Of a stretch of 64,000 nt of DNA, positions 6,216-15,223 are shown one piece after another; position 1 is the first letter of the stretch; each line of letters opens with the position of its first letter. A model generated the notes under the pieces. The model worked only from the letters and a program-made list of their open reading frames with translations, did not search any database and had not been told where the DNA came from. This stretch comes from Parvibaculum sp. Its GTDB lineage: Bacteria > Pseudomonadota > Alphaproteobacteria > Parvibaculales > Parvibaculaceae. The translations under genes were made by a program, and so were the position numbers. The DNA lies in assembly GCF_019635935.1 (NCBI RefSeq), contig NZ_JAHBYN010000001.1, positions 1,671,501 through 1,735,500 of the forward strand, given 5' to 3'.

Positions 6216-9200
6216 TCAGAAGCGAACGCTGAGCTGCGCGTTCAGACCGTGGTCCTTTGCATCGGAACCGTATTCGCCGGCATAGCCGAACGAGAGTACG
6301 GTGCGCGGACCGAGCGTCAGGCCGATACCGGCCTCAACCGCGAGCGCATTTTTCGAGATCGGCGCACCCTGAACGGTGAAGCTGGTGGCGGGCGCCGAGG
6401 CAAAGGCCGCACGCGACGACGGGTCGACATCGCCGAAAGCATGACGCCAGGCGAGCGAACCGGTGAGCGCGAAGGCATCGCTTTCGCGGCGGCCGCGCAG
6501 GCCGAGTGTTGAAATGCCGGTCGTGTTGCTGGAGCCGGCGACCGTGAGCGCCGCCGGACCGCCGGTCTCGGTGAAGCCATCGGTCTCGACATGAACAACC
6601 GCCAGTCCGGCAAAGGGCGTGAACACCACCGGGCCGCGCGCAAGGTCGGTGCCGATTTCGGCGGCGGCCTGCATGACATGGGCGTCGTAGTCCGCCTTCA
6701 GGCGGTTGGTGATGCCGCCGACAACGACGGTGCGATCGGTATCCGCCTGCTGATAGGCATAGGCAAGCGTGCCCCCGAGATCGACCGCGCCGAGCTTTGC
6801 GCCGGCATAGCCGGCGATGTGGAAGTTGTCGCTCGCGCCCGATGAGGCGAGCGTATCGACATCGAAGGTGGAGCGGCTGTAGCCGAGCGCAACGCCGATG
6901 CGGGCATTGTCGCCGACCGCCTTGTCGGCACCGCCGAGAAAGCCCGACGCCGTGCGGTCGAGCGCCGCCGTTTTGCTGTTGGCGTCGGTTTTGCCCCAGG
7001 CGCCGAAGACGTGGCCCCAAAGCGTCGTGTCGCCGCCGGGCCGGCCGTCGCCGGCCGCGGGCGCCTGAGCAAGCGCCGCCGACCCTGTGCCGCCGCCGAT
7101 GAGGCCCTGAAGCCGCGCGAACAGCAGATCGCGGATTTGCTGCGCGGTAAGGAGAAACGACGTCGAGGCGCCGGCATGTGCCTCACCCGACAGCGCATCG
7201 AAGGCGGCACGCGCCTCTTCCTCCGTCATCGACAATATTTCGTCGTAGAGCACATTGCCCGCGCCCAGCCCCTGCACAGCGCCAGCGACATTGAACTGGT
7301 TGGGCGTAAGCGCCGCCTCCTGGAAGTCCGCCGCAAGGTCAAGCGTCAGGAAGACCGTGTTGACGTCGTAGGTGAGCGTCGGCGACAGGAAGGCGAAGTT
7401 GGACGTCACGCCGTCGAAAGTGCCGACGACATCGTTGGCGGTGAGGATCGTATAGAGCGTGCTTGCCGCATAGTCGCCCGCTCCGGCGAAGACGCGCACC
7501 GTGCCGCCGTTGATCGTTGCCTCGTTGTCGACCTGAAGCAGATCGCTGTTGCCGTCCGCATCCACCTCGACATCGAAGAAGGTGCCGGCGGCGAAGGTGA
7601 CATTGTCGGCCTGCAGGGTGCCGATCGAATTGCCGGGCGCGACCGCGCCGCCGATCATCACATTGATCGAACCGGTGACGGTGCCGCTGCCGCCGAGTGT
7701 GCCGTCGCCGGACACCGAAACGTCGGGCAGGACGCCATTGACCAGCAATGCGCCCTCCTGAACCGAGGCGCCGCCGGTCAGCGTATTGATGCCCGAGAGG
7801 ATCAATATGCCGGTGCCGGTCTTGGTCAGCGAACCGCCGATGCCCGAAATGACGCCCGAAACCTCGGTCGATTGGTTGTTGCCGCCGACGACAAGTTCCT
7901 TGCCGAGCCCGAGCGTGAAATCGCCGGCGCCGGCGATCGAACCGACTTCGAGGCTCCCCGCCACAAGATTTTCAGTCGTGAAGATACCGCCGGCCTCGAC
8001 GATGAACTGCGCCGTGCCGCCCGTCGCCGCGTTGCGGAAATCGACCGTGCCGCCATTTGTCGTTGTGATGACGGCATCGCCCGCCGAAGACGTATCGCGG
8101 AAGAAGAGATCGCCTCCATTCTCGATTTCGGCGCTGCCGGCCGTGGAGCTTTGGGCAAATTCGGCCATGCTGTTGTTGACGATGACGGCGGTGCCGCCGC
8201 TGGCCGCGTCGCCGAAAGTCAGAACATCGTTGTTTTCGATGCTCGCCTCATCCGCCGAACTGTCGTCCCTGAAGTGGAGACCGCCATTGTTGATGAAGCT
8301 GGCGCTGCCCGCCGTCGATGAATTGTAGAAGCGCGTGCTGCCATCGACGGTGTTGGTGATTTCGGCGGTGCCGGCCGTCGAATTGTCCTCAAAGTCGATA
8401 TAGCCGCCGACCTGGACGATCGCCGAACCGGCGCTCGAAAAGCTGCGGAAATAGAGTTCGGCATAGTTGACGCCGTTGCCCTGGACGTCGATGTCGGCAT
8501 CGCCGGCCGAACCGTCATCGTCGAAGACGCCCGTCGCGCCGTGCTCGAAGATCAGCTCGGCGGTACCGGCAATCGCTCTGGAAATGAAGTTGAGGACGCC
8601 GCCATTGCGGGTCGTGATCGTGGCGTCGCCCGCGGTGCTGTCGCCCTCGAAATTGACTTCGCCCGAATTGTCGATCTCGGACGTGGCGGCCGTGGCATCG
8701 TTTGAGAAATTGAGCTCGCCATCAACGGCGATGTCGGAGGTGCCGGCGGTCGCATTGTCCCGGAAATACGTCGTGCTGCCGGCCTGAAGCGTCAGCGAAG
8801 CGTCGCCCGCGCTGGCGTCCTCGGCGAAGTTCAGCGTGACGGTATTGTCGATCGCAGCCGTGCCGCCGGTGCTGCTGCCGTTGAACACCATGTAGCCGTC
8901 ATTGGTGATGGTGGACGCGCCGGCGCTTGAGTCGCCGTAGAAAAGCAGCGAGCCGAGCGCGGTGTTGACGATGGTGGCATTGCCGGCGGTCGAGGTTTCG
9001 TCGAATTCGAGCACATTTTCGTTGCTGAACGAGCCGCCACCGGCCGAGCTGCTATCCTGGAAGATGACGAACCCCAGAATGTTGAATTGCGTGTCGGTGC
9101 CGGCGGTCGAGTCGTTGCGGAAGCCGATGCCGGTGCTCAGACCCGTCGCGATGTTGAAAGTCTGCGTCTGGACGCCATTGTTGACGATGCCGTCGCCGTC

Positions 9201-9527
9201 GAAAAAGAACCGGGCGCTCGCATTCAGATTGATGGTGAAGGCATCCGACGGGTTGCCGAAGGTGATGCTGTCGAGCGTATGAACGCCGTTGACGCCGATG
9301 GTGGTCTCGCTCGAATTTCCGAAGGTGACTGCGCCATCGGGAACGCTCGGACTGCTCGACCAGTTGGCGCCCGAATTCCAGCTTCCCGTCCCGGGATTGG
9401 CGAGCCATTGCCCGTCGACCGCGAGCGCCGGTCCCGACATCAGCGCCAGCACCGCTGTGGTTGCCATCAACATGCCGCGCCGGTTGCACCGCGACGCCGC
9501 CATTTGCCGTTCGACCGTCTTGCCCAT
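6216..9527 (-). CDS. Large autotransporter adhesin with tandem coil repeats
   Basis: 1103 residues. An extended N-region and signal peptide end near ALMSGPALA (about residue 36). Residues of roughly 110-490 hold 19 degenerate units of 19-21 residues (one about 24) of the form F-x-D/N-x-S-S/T-A-G-x-A-x-I-x-N-x-G-x-L. These should form successive beta-helix rungs. Next comes an autotransporter-associated strand repeat (SLTKTGTGILILSG...GALLVNG). A C-terminal barrel of about 280 residues (LWGHVFGAWG onward) ends in the expected aromatic residue, LSVRF. It would be surface-exposed, for adhesion or biofilm. No protease triad is visible. The ribosome-binding site of the first ATG is weak. A HTH-hydrolase gene lies upstream on the same strand. 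Confidence 0.9.
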   Translation of the reverse strand: MGKTVERQMAASRCNRRGMLMATTAVLALMSGPALAVDGQWLANPGTGSWNSGANWSSSPSVPDGAVTFGNSSETTIGVNGVHTLDSITFGNPSDAFTINLNASARFFFDGDGIVNNGVQTQTFNIATGLSTGIGFRNDSTAGTDTQFNILGFVIFQDSSSAGGGSFSNENVLEFDETSTAGNATIVNTALGSLLFYGDSSAGASTITNDGYMVFNGSSTGGTAAIDNTVTLNFAEDASAGDASLTLQAGSTTYFRDNATAGTSDIAVDGELNFSNDATAATSEIDNSGEVNFEGDSTAGDATITTRNGGVLNFISRAIAGTAELIFEHGATGVFDDDGSAGDADIDVQGNGVNYAELYFRSFSSAGSAIVQVGGYIDFEDNSTAGTAEITNTVDGSTRFYNSSTAGSASFINNGGLHFRDDSSADEASIENNDVLTFGDAASGGTAVIVNNSMAEFAQSSTAGSAEIENGGDLFFRDTSSAGDAVITTTNGGTVDFRNAATGGTAQFIVEAGGIFTTENLVAGSLEVGSIAGAGDFTLGLGKELVVGGNNQSTEVSGVISGIGGSLTKTGTGILILSGINTLTGGASVQEGALLVNGVLPDVSVSGDGTLGGSGTVTGSINVMIGGAVAPGNSIGTLQADNVTFAAGTFFDVEVDADGNSDLLQVDNEATINGGTVRVFAGAGDYAASTLYTILTANDVVGTFDGVTSNFAFLSPTLTYDVNTVFLTLDLAADFQEAALTPNQFNVAGAVQGLGAGNVLYDEILSMTEEEARAAFDALSGEAHAGASTSFLLTAQQIRDLLFARLQGLIGGGTGSAALAQAPAAGDGRPGGDTTLWGHVFGAWGKTDANSKTAALDRTASGFLGGADKAVGDNARIGVALGYSRSTFDVDTLASSGASDNFHIAGYAGAKLGAVDLGGTLAYAYQQADTDRTVVVGGITNRLKADYDAHVMQAAAEIGTDLARGPVVFTPFAGLAVVHVETDGFTETGGPAALTVAGSSNTTGISTLGLRGRRESDAFALTGSLAWRHAFGDVDPSSRAAFASAPATSFTVQGAPISKNALAVEAGIGLTLGPRTVLSFGYAGEYGSDAKDHGLNAQLSVRF
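6900..8400 (-). other. Junction of autotransporter passenger repeats and barrel domain
   Basis: Within the autotransporter gene, the repeat-coding DNA (upstream part, about 8.0-9.2 kb on this strand) gives way to the strand-repeat segment near 7.8 kb and to the barrel-coding part below about 7.05 kb. Boundaries are approximate and read from the translated sequence. Confidence 0.4.
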
Positions 9528-9618
9528 CTTTCACAACCCCCACCAGCCGCGCGGGCGCGACAGGCGCCCGCTCACGGAAATTTCGATGGGCGGATTAAGG
9601 ACCGGGAGCGGCAAGGCC

Positions 9619-9642
9619 CGCATACCCCGGATGGGGTATGCG
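9619..9642. promoter_or_regulatory. Perfect 10-bp-arm palindrome upstream of the autotransporter
   Basis: The sequence CGCATACCCC-ggat-GGGGTATGCG is a perfect inverted repeat with a 4-base spacer. It is 92-115 bases upstream of the autotransporter start and 27 bases beyond the end of the HTH-hydrolase gene on the same strand. No T run follows in either direction, so an operator is more likely than a terminator. The LuxR-type HTH of the neighbouring gene is an obvious candidate ligand. Confidence 0.5.
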
Positions 9643-9668
9643 CGGAACGGGACGGCAAAGGGATGGAA

Positions 9669-11405
9669 TCAGGGTGCCCGGAGCGCGGATTCCAGCCGGT
9701 CGAGCACGAGTTCGGGCCGGGCGAAGAAGATGAGCTGCCCGGCATCCGCGACCTCATGCAGCGCGACATTGGCGTAGCGGCCGGCGAAATCGCGCACCGA
9801 CCAGACCGGCACCGCCGGATCGTGCGGCCCGTGCAGCAGCGTCACCGGCTGGGTGACGGGCGCCACATACCGGCTCCAGTCCTGCATCAACAGCCGGGCG
9901 TCGATCTCGAAGGCCTTGTAGCCCTGCGCCACCATGAAGTCGTAACCGTCGCTCAAATGCGGCAGCACATCGCCGCGCTGTGCGACCGGCCAGTCGGCGA
10001 CGGCGCTTTCGTAAAGCGCCTTCATGAAGGCGTGATGGCCACCGCTGTCGATCAGCGCCACGGCCGCGCGCAGGATCAGCCGCGAGAAGCGCGGCGCATA
10101 TTTCGTCGTATAGGCGACAATGCGCTGGCGCGGCGCCAATGCCGATATCTGCGCGCCGGACGTGACCGGCACCGTGCCCGAAACGTTGAGAATATGCGGG
10201 ATGCGCGATCCCATGCGCGCCGCGATCGCATAGGCATAAAGCGCGCCGCTGAGATGGCCGAGCACCGGACAGCGCGCAATGCCGAGATGATCGAGCAGCG
10301 CCTCGGCATCGGCGGCGAAACGGTCCGGCGCGCCTTCCGCCTCGCCGTCATGATCCGACCCGCCAAAACCCGGACGCGCCGGGACGATGAGACTGATGTT
10401 GCGCGCAACAAGCGCCTCGCGGTTGAAGAGCGGCGCCGCATAGCCGTCGAGCATGCCGTGGACGAAGAGCACCGGCCGGCCCTGCGGTGCGCCGATCCGC
10501 GTGTAGACAAGCTTGCGCGGCCCGCGCCGCAATATGTCGAACAGCGCCGAAGCCCGCCGGCCGCGCGCCATGATGCGGCCCTCGCCGCCCATGTCGAACT
10601 GCGCCAGCGCCGCCGTCATGCGGATCAGCTCACCCTGCGAATGCGCTTCGGTCTTGCGCAGCACGGCCTTCATCTGTGTTCGAACCGTTTCGATGGAGCT
10701 CTTGCGCGCATCGGCGATGTCGCGCGCCGAGGCGCCCGCCATCAACGCGCGGGCGATGTCGCATTCGGCCTCGCTGAGCCCGAACGCCTGACGCAGCACG
10801 GCGCCGATGCGGTCATTCCAGGCAAGGTCGGCGACGCTGAGTAGACCGAGCGGCGCATCGCCCTCGCGCACCGGCGCGCATGTCAGCGCAACGATGAAGG
10901 CCGAACCGTCGCGCGCCGAAAAGGCACGCGCCACCGCCAGCAGCCGCCCCGGCGGCTCGGCGCCCATCCGCGACAGCGCCTCGCGGATCTGGCGCATGCC
11001 GTCGGCATCGACTGGCAATGCGTCGAGCGATTGTCCGGCGGAGGCGGCGAAGAGTTCGGCGGCGGCGGCGTTGGCCGCGGCGACGCGCCCGCTCGCGGCG
11101 AGCAGCATGGCGGGACGGGGATCGGCATCGACCAGTGCCTCGATCGGACGCCGGTCCTCGAGCGGCCGGCCGAGGCGTTCGAGAATGGTGAAGGCATTGA
11201 GAAAATGGCGTTCGATTTCGTCGCGGTCGGACGGCGCCCGTCCCTCGGTTTCCGGCCCGTCGAGTTCGCGGATGGCGTCGGCGATATGCCGCTCCCAGGC
11301 GGCCATCAACTCGTCGTAACGGCCGGGTTCGAGCACCGTCGCATAGACCTGATCGACCAGCCCCGCCGGCTCGCCGGCCGGCACGTCGCCCCCCGAAACC
11401 TTCAT
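9669..11405 (-). CDS. LuxR-type HTH fused to an alpha/beta-hydrolase domain with a lost catalytic His
   Basis: 578 residues. Residues about 85-195 look PAS-like (ALVDADPRPAMLLAASGRVAAANAAAAELF). Residues 208-262 are a LuxR-type HTH (FGLSEAECDIARALMAGASARDIA...SIETVRTQMKAVLRKT). From 300 onward lies an alpha/beta-hydrolase fold with VLFVHGMLDGY, a nucleophile elbow G-H-L-S386-G and an acid-like D529 in HGPHDP. Where active relatives have AGHLIFF, this protein reads AGQLIFF, so the catalytic His is Q557. The domain may bind a ligand rather than hydrolyse it, acting as a sensor for the HTH. The ATG at 11405 follows GGGGG; an upstream GTG is weaker. Confidence 0.85.
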   Translation of the reverse strand: MKVSGGDVPAGEPAGLVDQVYATVLEPGRYDELMAAWERHIADAIRELDGPETEGRAPSDRDEIERHFLNAFTILERLGRPLEDRRPIEALVDADPRPAMLLAASGRVAAANAAAAELFAASAGQSLDALPVDADGMRQIREALSRMGAEPPGRLLAVARAFSARDGSAFIVALTCAPVREGDAPLGLLSVADLAWNDRIGAVLRQAFGLSEAECDIARALMAGASARDIADARKSSIETVRTQMKAVLRKTEAHSQGELIRMTAALAQFDMGGEGRIMARGRRASALFDILRRGPRKLVYTRIGAPQGRPVLFVHGMLDGYAAPLFNREALVARNISLIVPARPGFGGSDHDGEAEGAPDRFAADAEALLDHLGIARCPVLGHLSGALYAYAIAARMGSRIPHILNVSGTVPVTSGAQISALAPRQRIVAYTTKYAPRFSRLILRAAVALIDSGGHHAFMKALYESAVADWPVAQRGDVLPHLSDGYDFMVAQGYKAFEIDARLLMQDWSRYVAPVTQPVTLLHGPHDPAVPVWSVRDFAGRYANVALHEVADAGQLIFFARPELVLDRLESALRAP

Positions 11406-11491
11406 CGCCGTACCCCCGACGCACGGCACTCCGGCCGGCCAGGCGGGATGCTACGCCATCCCCGGAAGACCGGCCATTGGCAAATTCACCC

Positions 11492-12940
11492 TCACTCCCG
11501 CCAGTAATCCTTCGAGAACATGACCAGCACCGTCAGCAGTTCGAGGCGGCCGAGCAGCATGGCGAGCGCCATGACGATCTTGGCGCCGTCGGGCAGCGGC
11601 GCGAAATTGCCGGCGGGGCCGACGATGGGGCCGAGGCCGGGGCCGACATTGGCGATCGAGGTGATGGCGGAAGAAAGCGCGGTGATGAAATCGAGCCCGA
11701 AGGCCGCAAGCGCCATTGCAACGACGACCATCGACGCCAGATAGACGAAGACGAACAAGGCGACCGAAAACACGATGTCGCGGCTGACCGTTCGGTTGCC
11801 GTAGCGCAATGTCTGCGCGACATGCGGATAAAGCGTCTGACGTATCTGCGTGCGCAGGAGCATAGCGAGCACCTGCAGGCGGAAGATCTTCATGCCGCCC
11901 GAGGTCGAGCCGGTGCAGCCGCCGATGAACATCAGGAAGAGGAAGGCCATGACCGCAAACGAACCCCAGGCCGTGTAGTCGGTGCTGGCAAAGCCCGTGG
12001 TGGTGACGATGGAGGTGACGTTGAAGGCCGTGTAGCGCAGCGCCGTGAAGAAGGAATAGTCGCCGCGCGCCGCCAGCCACAGCGCCATGACGATCGACAC
12101 GCTGGCGAGAATGACGAGGAACCCGCGCACCTGCGGATCGCCCCACAGCGTTTCGCCGGTGCCGCGCGCGGTATGGACATAAAGCACCAGCGGCACGGCG
12201 CCGGAAATCATGAAGACGATGGCGATCCACTCGATCACGGCGCTGTCGAAATGCGCAAACGAGGCGTCATGCGTCGAATAGCCGGCGGTGGCGACCGTCG
12301 TCATCGCGTGATTGAGCGCGTCGAACGGCAGCATGCCGGCCAACATATAGGCAAGTGCGCAGAGAAGCGTCAGCAGCAGATAGACCTCGCCGATGGCGAC
12401 CGCGATCTGTCCGGGGCGCGGCAGCACCTTGTCGGAACGGTCGGTGCTCTCGGTGCGGAAGAGCTGCATGCCGCCGACGCGGAGGAACGGCAGAATGGCG
12501 ACCGCGGTGACGATGATGCCGATGCCGCCGACCCATTGCAGCAGCGAGCGCCAGAGGAGAAGGCCGGGCGGCGTCATGTCGAGGCCGGTCATCACGGTCG
12601 CCCCGGTGGTCGTGAAGCCCGACATGGCTTCGAAAAAGGCGTCCGGGTAGGACATGCCGACGCGCGACAGCGCGAAGGGCAGCGCCGAGAAGGCGCCGAC
12701 CGAAAGCCAGGAGAGCACGGTGACGAGAAAGGTGGCGCGGTGGCCGAGATCGCGGTCTTCCGTCTGGTTGGCCAGCATCAGCGCGCCGCCGACAAAGCCG
12801 GTAATGACGGCGCTTCCCAGAAAGGCCTGCCAGTCGCCACTATTGGCGACAAGCTCCGCAAGGATCGGCACCAGCATCAGCACCGAAAGCGCCACCAGAA
12901 GCGCCCCGACCACAAGGCCGACAACCTTGGTGTTGTCCAT
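11492..12940 (-). CDS. trkH: Trk-system potassium uptake protein TrkH
   Basis: A 482-residue inner-membrane K+ transporter subunit. It has the four pore-loop repeats of the Trk/Ktr superfamily, each with its filter glycine: MSGFTTTGATV, TTVATAGYST, TSIVTTTGFAST and TSIANVGPGLGP. There are about ten hydrophobic segments. It normally works with the NAD-binding TrkA, which is not in the window. The ATG at 12940 is preceded by a GGGGG ribosome-binding site. It is divergent from mcd, with 162 bases between them, and has no functional link to its neighbours that I can see. Confidence 0.95.
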   Translation of the reverse strand: MDNTKVVGLVVGALLVALSVLMLVPILAELVANSGDWQAFLGSAVITGFVGGALMLANQTEDRDLGHRATFLVTVLSWLSVGAFSALPFALSRVGMSYPDAFFEAMSGFTTTGATVMTGLDMTPPGLLLWRSLLQWVGGIGIIVTAVAILPFLRVGGMQLFRTESTDRSDKVLPRPGQIAVAIGEVYLLLTLLCALAYMLAGMLPFDALNHAMTTVATAGYSTHDASFAHFDSAVIEWIAIVFMISGAVPLVLYVHTARGTGETLWGDPQVRGFLVILASVSIVMALWLAARGDYSFFTALRYTAFNVTSIVTTTGFASTDYTAWGSFAVMAFLFLMFIGGCTGSTSGGMKIFRLQVLAMLLRTQIRQTLYPHVAQTLRYGNRTVSRDIVFSVALFVFVYLASMVVVAMALAAFGLDFITALSSAITSIANVGPGLGPIVGPAGNFAPLPDGAKIVMALAMLLGRLELLTVLVMFSKDYWRE

Positions 12941-13102
12941 CGAACCCCCGTTTGCGGGCCGCCGGGGCCCTTCGCCGCATCCGCCCCGCCCGGCTGGCCG
13001 GACGGGGGTGTTCGAGATATATAGACATCGAGAGGGCGGCGCCATGCCGCCGAACCCGCCGCTTCCCGCCTTTTTACACAGTCATCGAGACGAGTTCACC
13101 CC

Positions 13103-14812
13103 ATGAGCCCTGCCGAAAGCGCCGCCGCCAAATCGCCCGCCCGACCCGGAGAGGCGCTGCAACGCGCCGACCTGCTGGCGCTGACGCCGCAAGCCGTCGA
13201 CGACGCCGACGCGCTGCTGGCGAAGGCGCGGGCGTCGGTCTTCGCGCTGGTGGCGAAGGACGGCAAGGTCTCGGCTGCAGCGATCGAGCGCGAGCAATTC
13301 GCGGTGCATGGCTTCGCCTGGATGGCAACCTATGTGGAAGCCTTGCGCCAGATGGCGGCCTATGCCGCGCGCATGAGCGGCGAGAAGCGCCTCGGCGAGT
13401 TCGAGGCGCTGCTGGTGCAGGCCGCCTTCGGCGAATATCTGAACCAGCTTGCGGGCGGCATTCCGATGAGCCAGGGCGAGACGGTGCGTCCCGCCGATCT
13501 CGGGCTGACGGAGGAAGATGTCGCTACATTTCGTGCCGCGCCGGCGGTGCGCCGGCTCGCAAGCGCCGGCTTCACGACGGCGGTGCGCGCGCGGCTGGCC
13601 GAGCTGATCGCCGCCAATGCCGGCGCCGCGACCTTTGGCGATACGGGGCTCGAAGAAACCTACGACGCGATCCGCGACCAGATGCGCCGCTTCGCCGATG
13701 CCGAAGTGATCCCGCACGCGCATGAGTGGCACCTGAAGGACGACTACATCCCGATGCCGGTGGTCAAGCAGATGGCCGAACTCGGCGTCTTCGGGCTGAC
13801 GATCCCGGAAGAATTCGGCGGCCTCGGCCTCGGCAAGGAATCGATGTGCGTCGTCTCCGAGGAATTGTCGCGCGGTTACATCGGCGTCGGCTCGCTCGGC
13901 ACGCGTTCGGAAATCGCCGCCGAACTCATTCTCGGCGGCGGCACGAAGGAACAGAAAGACAAATGGCTGCCGAAGATCGCGAGCGGCGAAGTGCTGCCGA
14001 CGGCGGTCTTCACCGAACCGAACACCGGCTCCGACCTCGCGAGCCTGCGCACCCGCGGGAAGCGCGAGGGCGACGTCTACAAGATCAACGGCAACAAGAC
14101 CTGGATCACCCATGCGGCGCGCGCGGACGTGATGACGCTGCTCTGCCGCACCAACGACGCGCCGGGCTACAAGGGCCTGTCGATGCTGCTGGCGGAAAAG
14201 CCGCGCGGCGACGACGCCGATCCCTTTCCGGCGAAGGGCATGTCGGGCGGCGAAATCGAGGTGCTCGGCTATCGCGGCATGAAGGAATTCGAGATCGGCT
14301 TCGACGATTTCGAAGTGAAGGCCGAAAACCTCTTGGGCGGCGAGGAAGGTCAGGGCTTCAAGCAATTGATGCAGACCTTCGAAAGCGCCCGCATCCAGAC
14401 CGCGGCGCGCGCCGTCGGCGTCGCGCAATCGGCGCTGGAACTCGGTTTGCGCTATGCGCAGGAGCGCATCCAGTTCGGCAAGCCGATCTACGATTTCCCG
14501 CGCGTCAACGGCAAGCTGGTGACGATGGCCGTCGAGATCATGGTGGCGCGCCAGCTCACTTATTTTGCGGCACGCGAGAAGGATGGCGGCAGACGTTGCG
14601 ACCTCGAAGCGGGCATGGCCAAGCTGCTGGCGGCGCGCATCGCCTGGGCGGCGGCCGACAACGCCCTGCAAATCCATGGCGGCAACGGTTTCGCGCTCGA
14701 ATATCCGGTGAGCCGTGTGCTCTGCGACGCACGCATTTTGAACATTTTCGAGGGCGCCGCCGAAATCCAGGCGCAAGTGATTGCCCGCCGCCTGCTCGAA
14801 GGCGGCAACTGA
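13103..14812 (+). CDS. mcd: (2S)-Methylsuccinyl-CoA dehydrogenase
   Basis: 569 residues. The acyl-CoA dehydrogenase core starts near residue 180 (YDAIRDQMRRFADAEVIPHAHEWHL) and is preceded by a long extra N-terminal helical domain (FALVAKDGKVSAAAIEREQF...AYAARMSGEKRLGEFEALL). That extension and length are characteristic of Mcd, which oxidises (2S)-methylsuccinyl-CoA to mesaconyl-CoA in the ethylmalonyl-CoA pathway. Core motifs include LPTAVFTEPNTGSDLASL, KTWITHAARAD, QFGKPIYDFPRVN and ALQIHGGNGFALEYPV. ccr in the same window supports the assignment. Its 3' end overlaps the first unit of a three-fold 31-bp repeat. Confidence 0.92.
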   Translation: MSPAESAAAKSPARPGEALQRADLLALTPQAVDDADALLAKARASVFALVAKDGKVSAAAIEREQFAVHGFAWMATYVEALRQMAAYAARMSGEKRLGEFEALLVQAAFGEYLNQLAGGIPMSQGETVRPADLGLTEEDVATFRAAPAVRRLASAGFTTAVRARLAELIAANAGAATFGDTGLEETYDAIRDQMRRFADAEVIPHAHEWHLKDDYIPMPVVKQMAELGVFGLTIPEEFGGLGLGKESMCVVSEELSRGYIGVGSLGTRSEIAAELILGGGTKEQKDKWLPKIASGEVLPTAVFTEPNTGSDLASLRTRGKREGDVYKINGNKTWITHAARADVMTLLCRTNDAPGYKGLSMLLAEKPRGDDADPFPAKGMSGGEIEVLGYRGMKEFEIGFDDFEVKAENLLGGEEGQGFKQLMQTFESARIQTAARAVGVAQSALELGLRYAQERIQFGKPIYDFPRVNGKLVTMAVEIMVARQLTYFAAREKDGGRRCDLEAGMAKLLAARIAWAAADNALQIHGGNGFALEYPVSRVLCDARILNIFEGAAEIQAQVIARRLLEGGN

Positions 14813-14871
14813 AAAATGCCGCCTGCTTGAAGGCGGCAACTGAGAAATTCCGCCTGCTCGAAGGCGGCAAC
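14787..14871 (+). repeat. Three tandem 31-bp hairpin units at the 3' end of mcd
   Basis: CGCCTGCT recurs at 14789, 14820 and 14851, giving an exact period of 31 bases. Each unit has a 6-7 bp stem (GCCGCCT/AGGCGGC in the first two) with a 6-base loop, followed by AACTGA or a variant. The first unit encodes the last Mcd residues (RLLEGGN, stop). The next two are non-coding copies that end just before the ribosome-binding site of the small membrane gene at 14885. Confidence 0.85.
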
Positions 14872-14884
14872 CAGGAACACAACC

Positions 14885-15079
14885 ATGTCTGAATTCGTCG
14901 TTACCTGGCTGGCGCCGATCGCGCTGATCGCGGTGCTGGCGGTCTTGCTGGCCGGCCTGTGGAACATGATGCGCGGCGGCTCGGCCAACCGCTCGCAACT
15001 GCTGATGCGCTGGCGCGTCGGCCTGCAGTTTCTGGCCGTTATCGTCATCATGCTGGGGCTTTATCTCGCCAACCGGTGA
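14885..15079 (+). CDS. Small twin-transmembrane protein, HIG1-like
   Basis: 64 residues with two membrane segments (about 6-26 and 45-62) around a short basic loop, GGSANRSQLLMRWRVGLQ. This loop and second helix resemble the HIG1 domain and the small twin-transmembrane proteins common next to cobalamin adenosyltransferase or etf genes in Hyphomicrobiales. HIG1 proteins are linked to respiratory-complex assembly or oxygen response; the function of this one is not known. CAGGA lies 9 bases before the ATG. It follows mcd and the 31-bp repeats. Confidence 0.8.
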   Translation: MSEFVVTWLAPIALIAVLAVLLAGLWNMMRGGSANRSQLLMRWRVGLQFLAVIVIMLGLYLANR

Positions 15080-15223
15080 GTACCCCTTGTTAACCAAAAA
15101 CCGACGCTTGCCTGCCACAATCGCGTATATTCGCGCCAGGAGACGCATTCAGATCGTCGCGAGCGCCGCGGACATCCTGTAGGATTGCTTGGCGACCGGG
15201 GGTCTTAGATCAGGGGTTTCATC

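Noticed and set aside
8000-9200. Repeated DNA in the autotransporter as a CRISPR or minisatellite
   Set aside because: The units are degenerate at the DNA level and stay in frame, so they are protein repeats.
11477-13024. A 515-codon open frame opposite trkH
   Set aside because: The composition is His/Arg/Asp-rich with no recognisable motif. trkH on the other strand has all its pore loops intact.
14787-14871. CRISPR-like repeat
   Set aside because: The three units are contiguous with no spacers, and the first is coding sequence of mcd. It is a tandem duplication.
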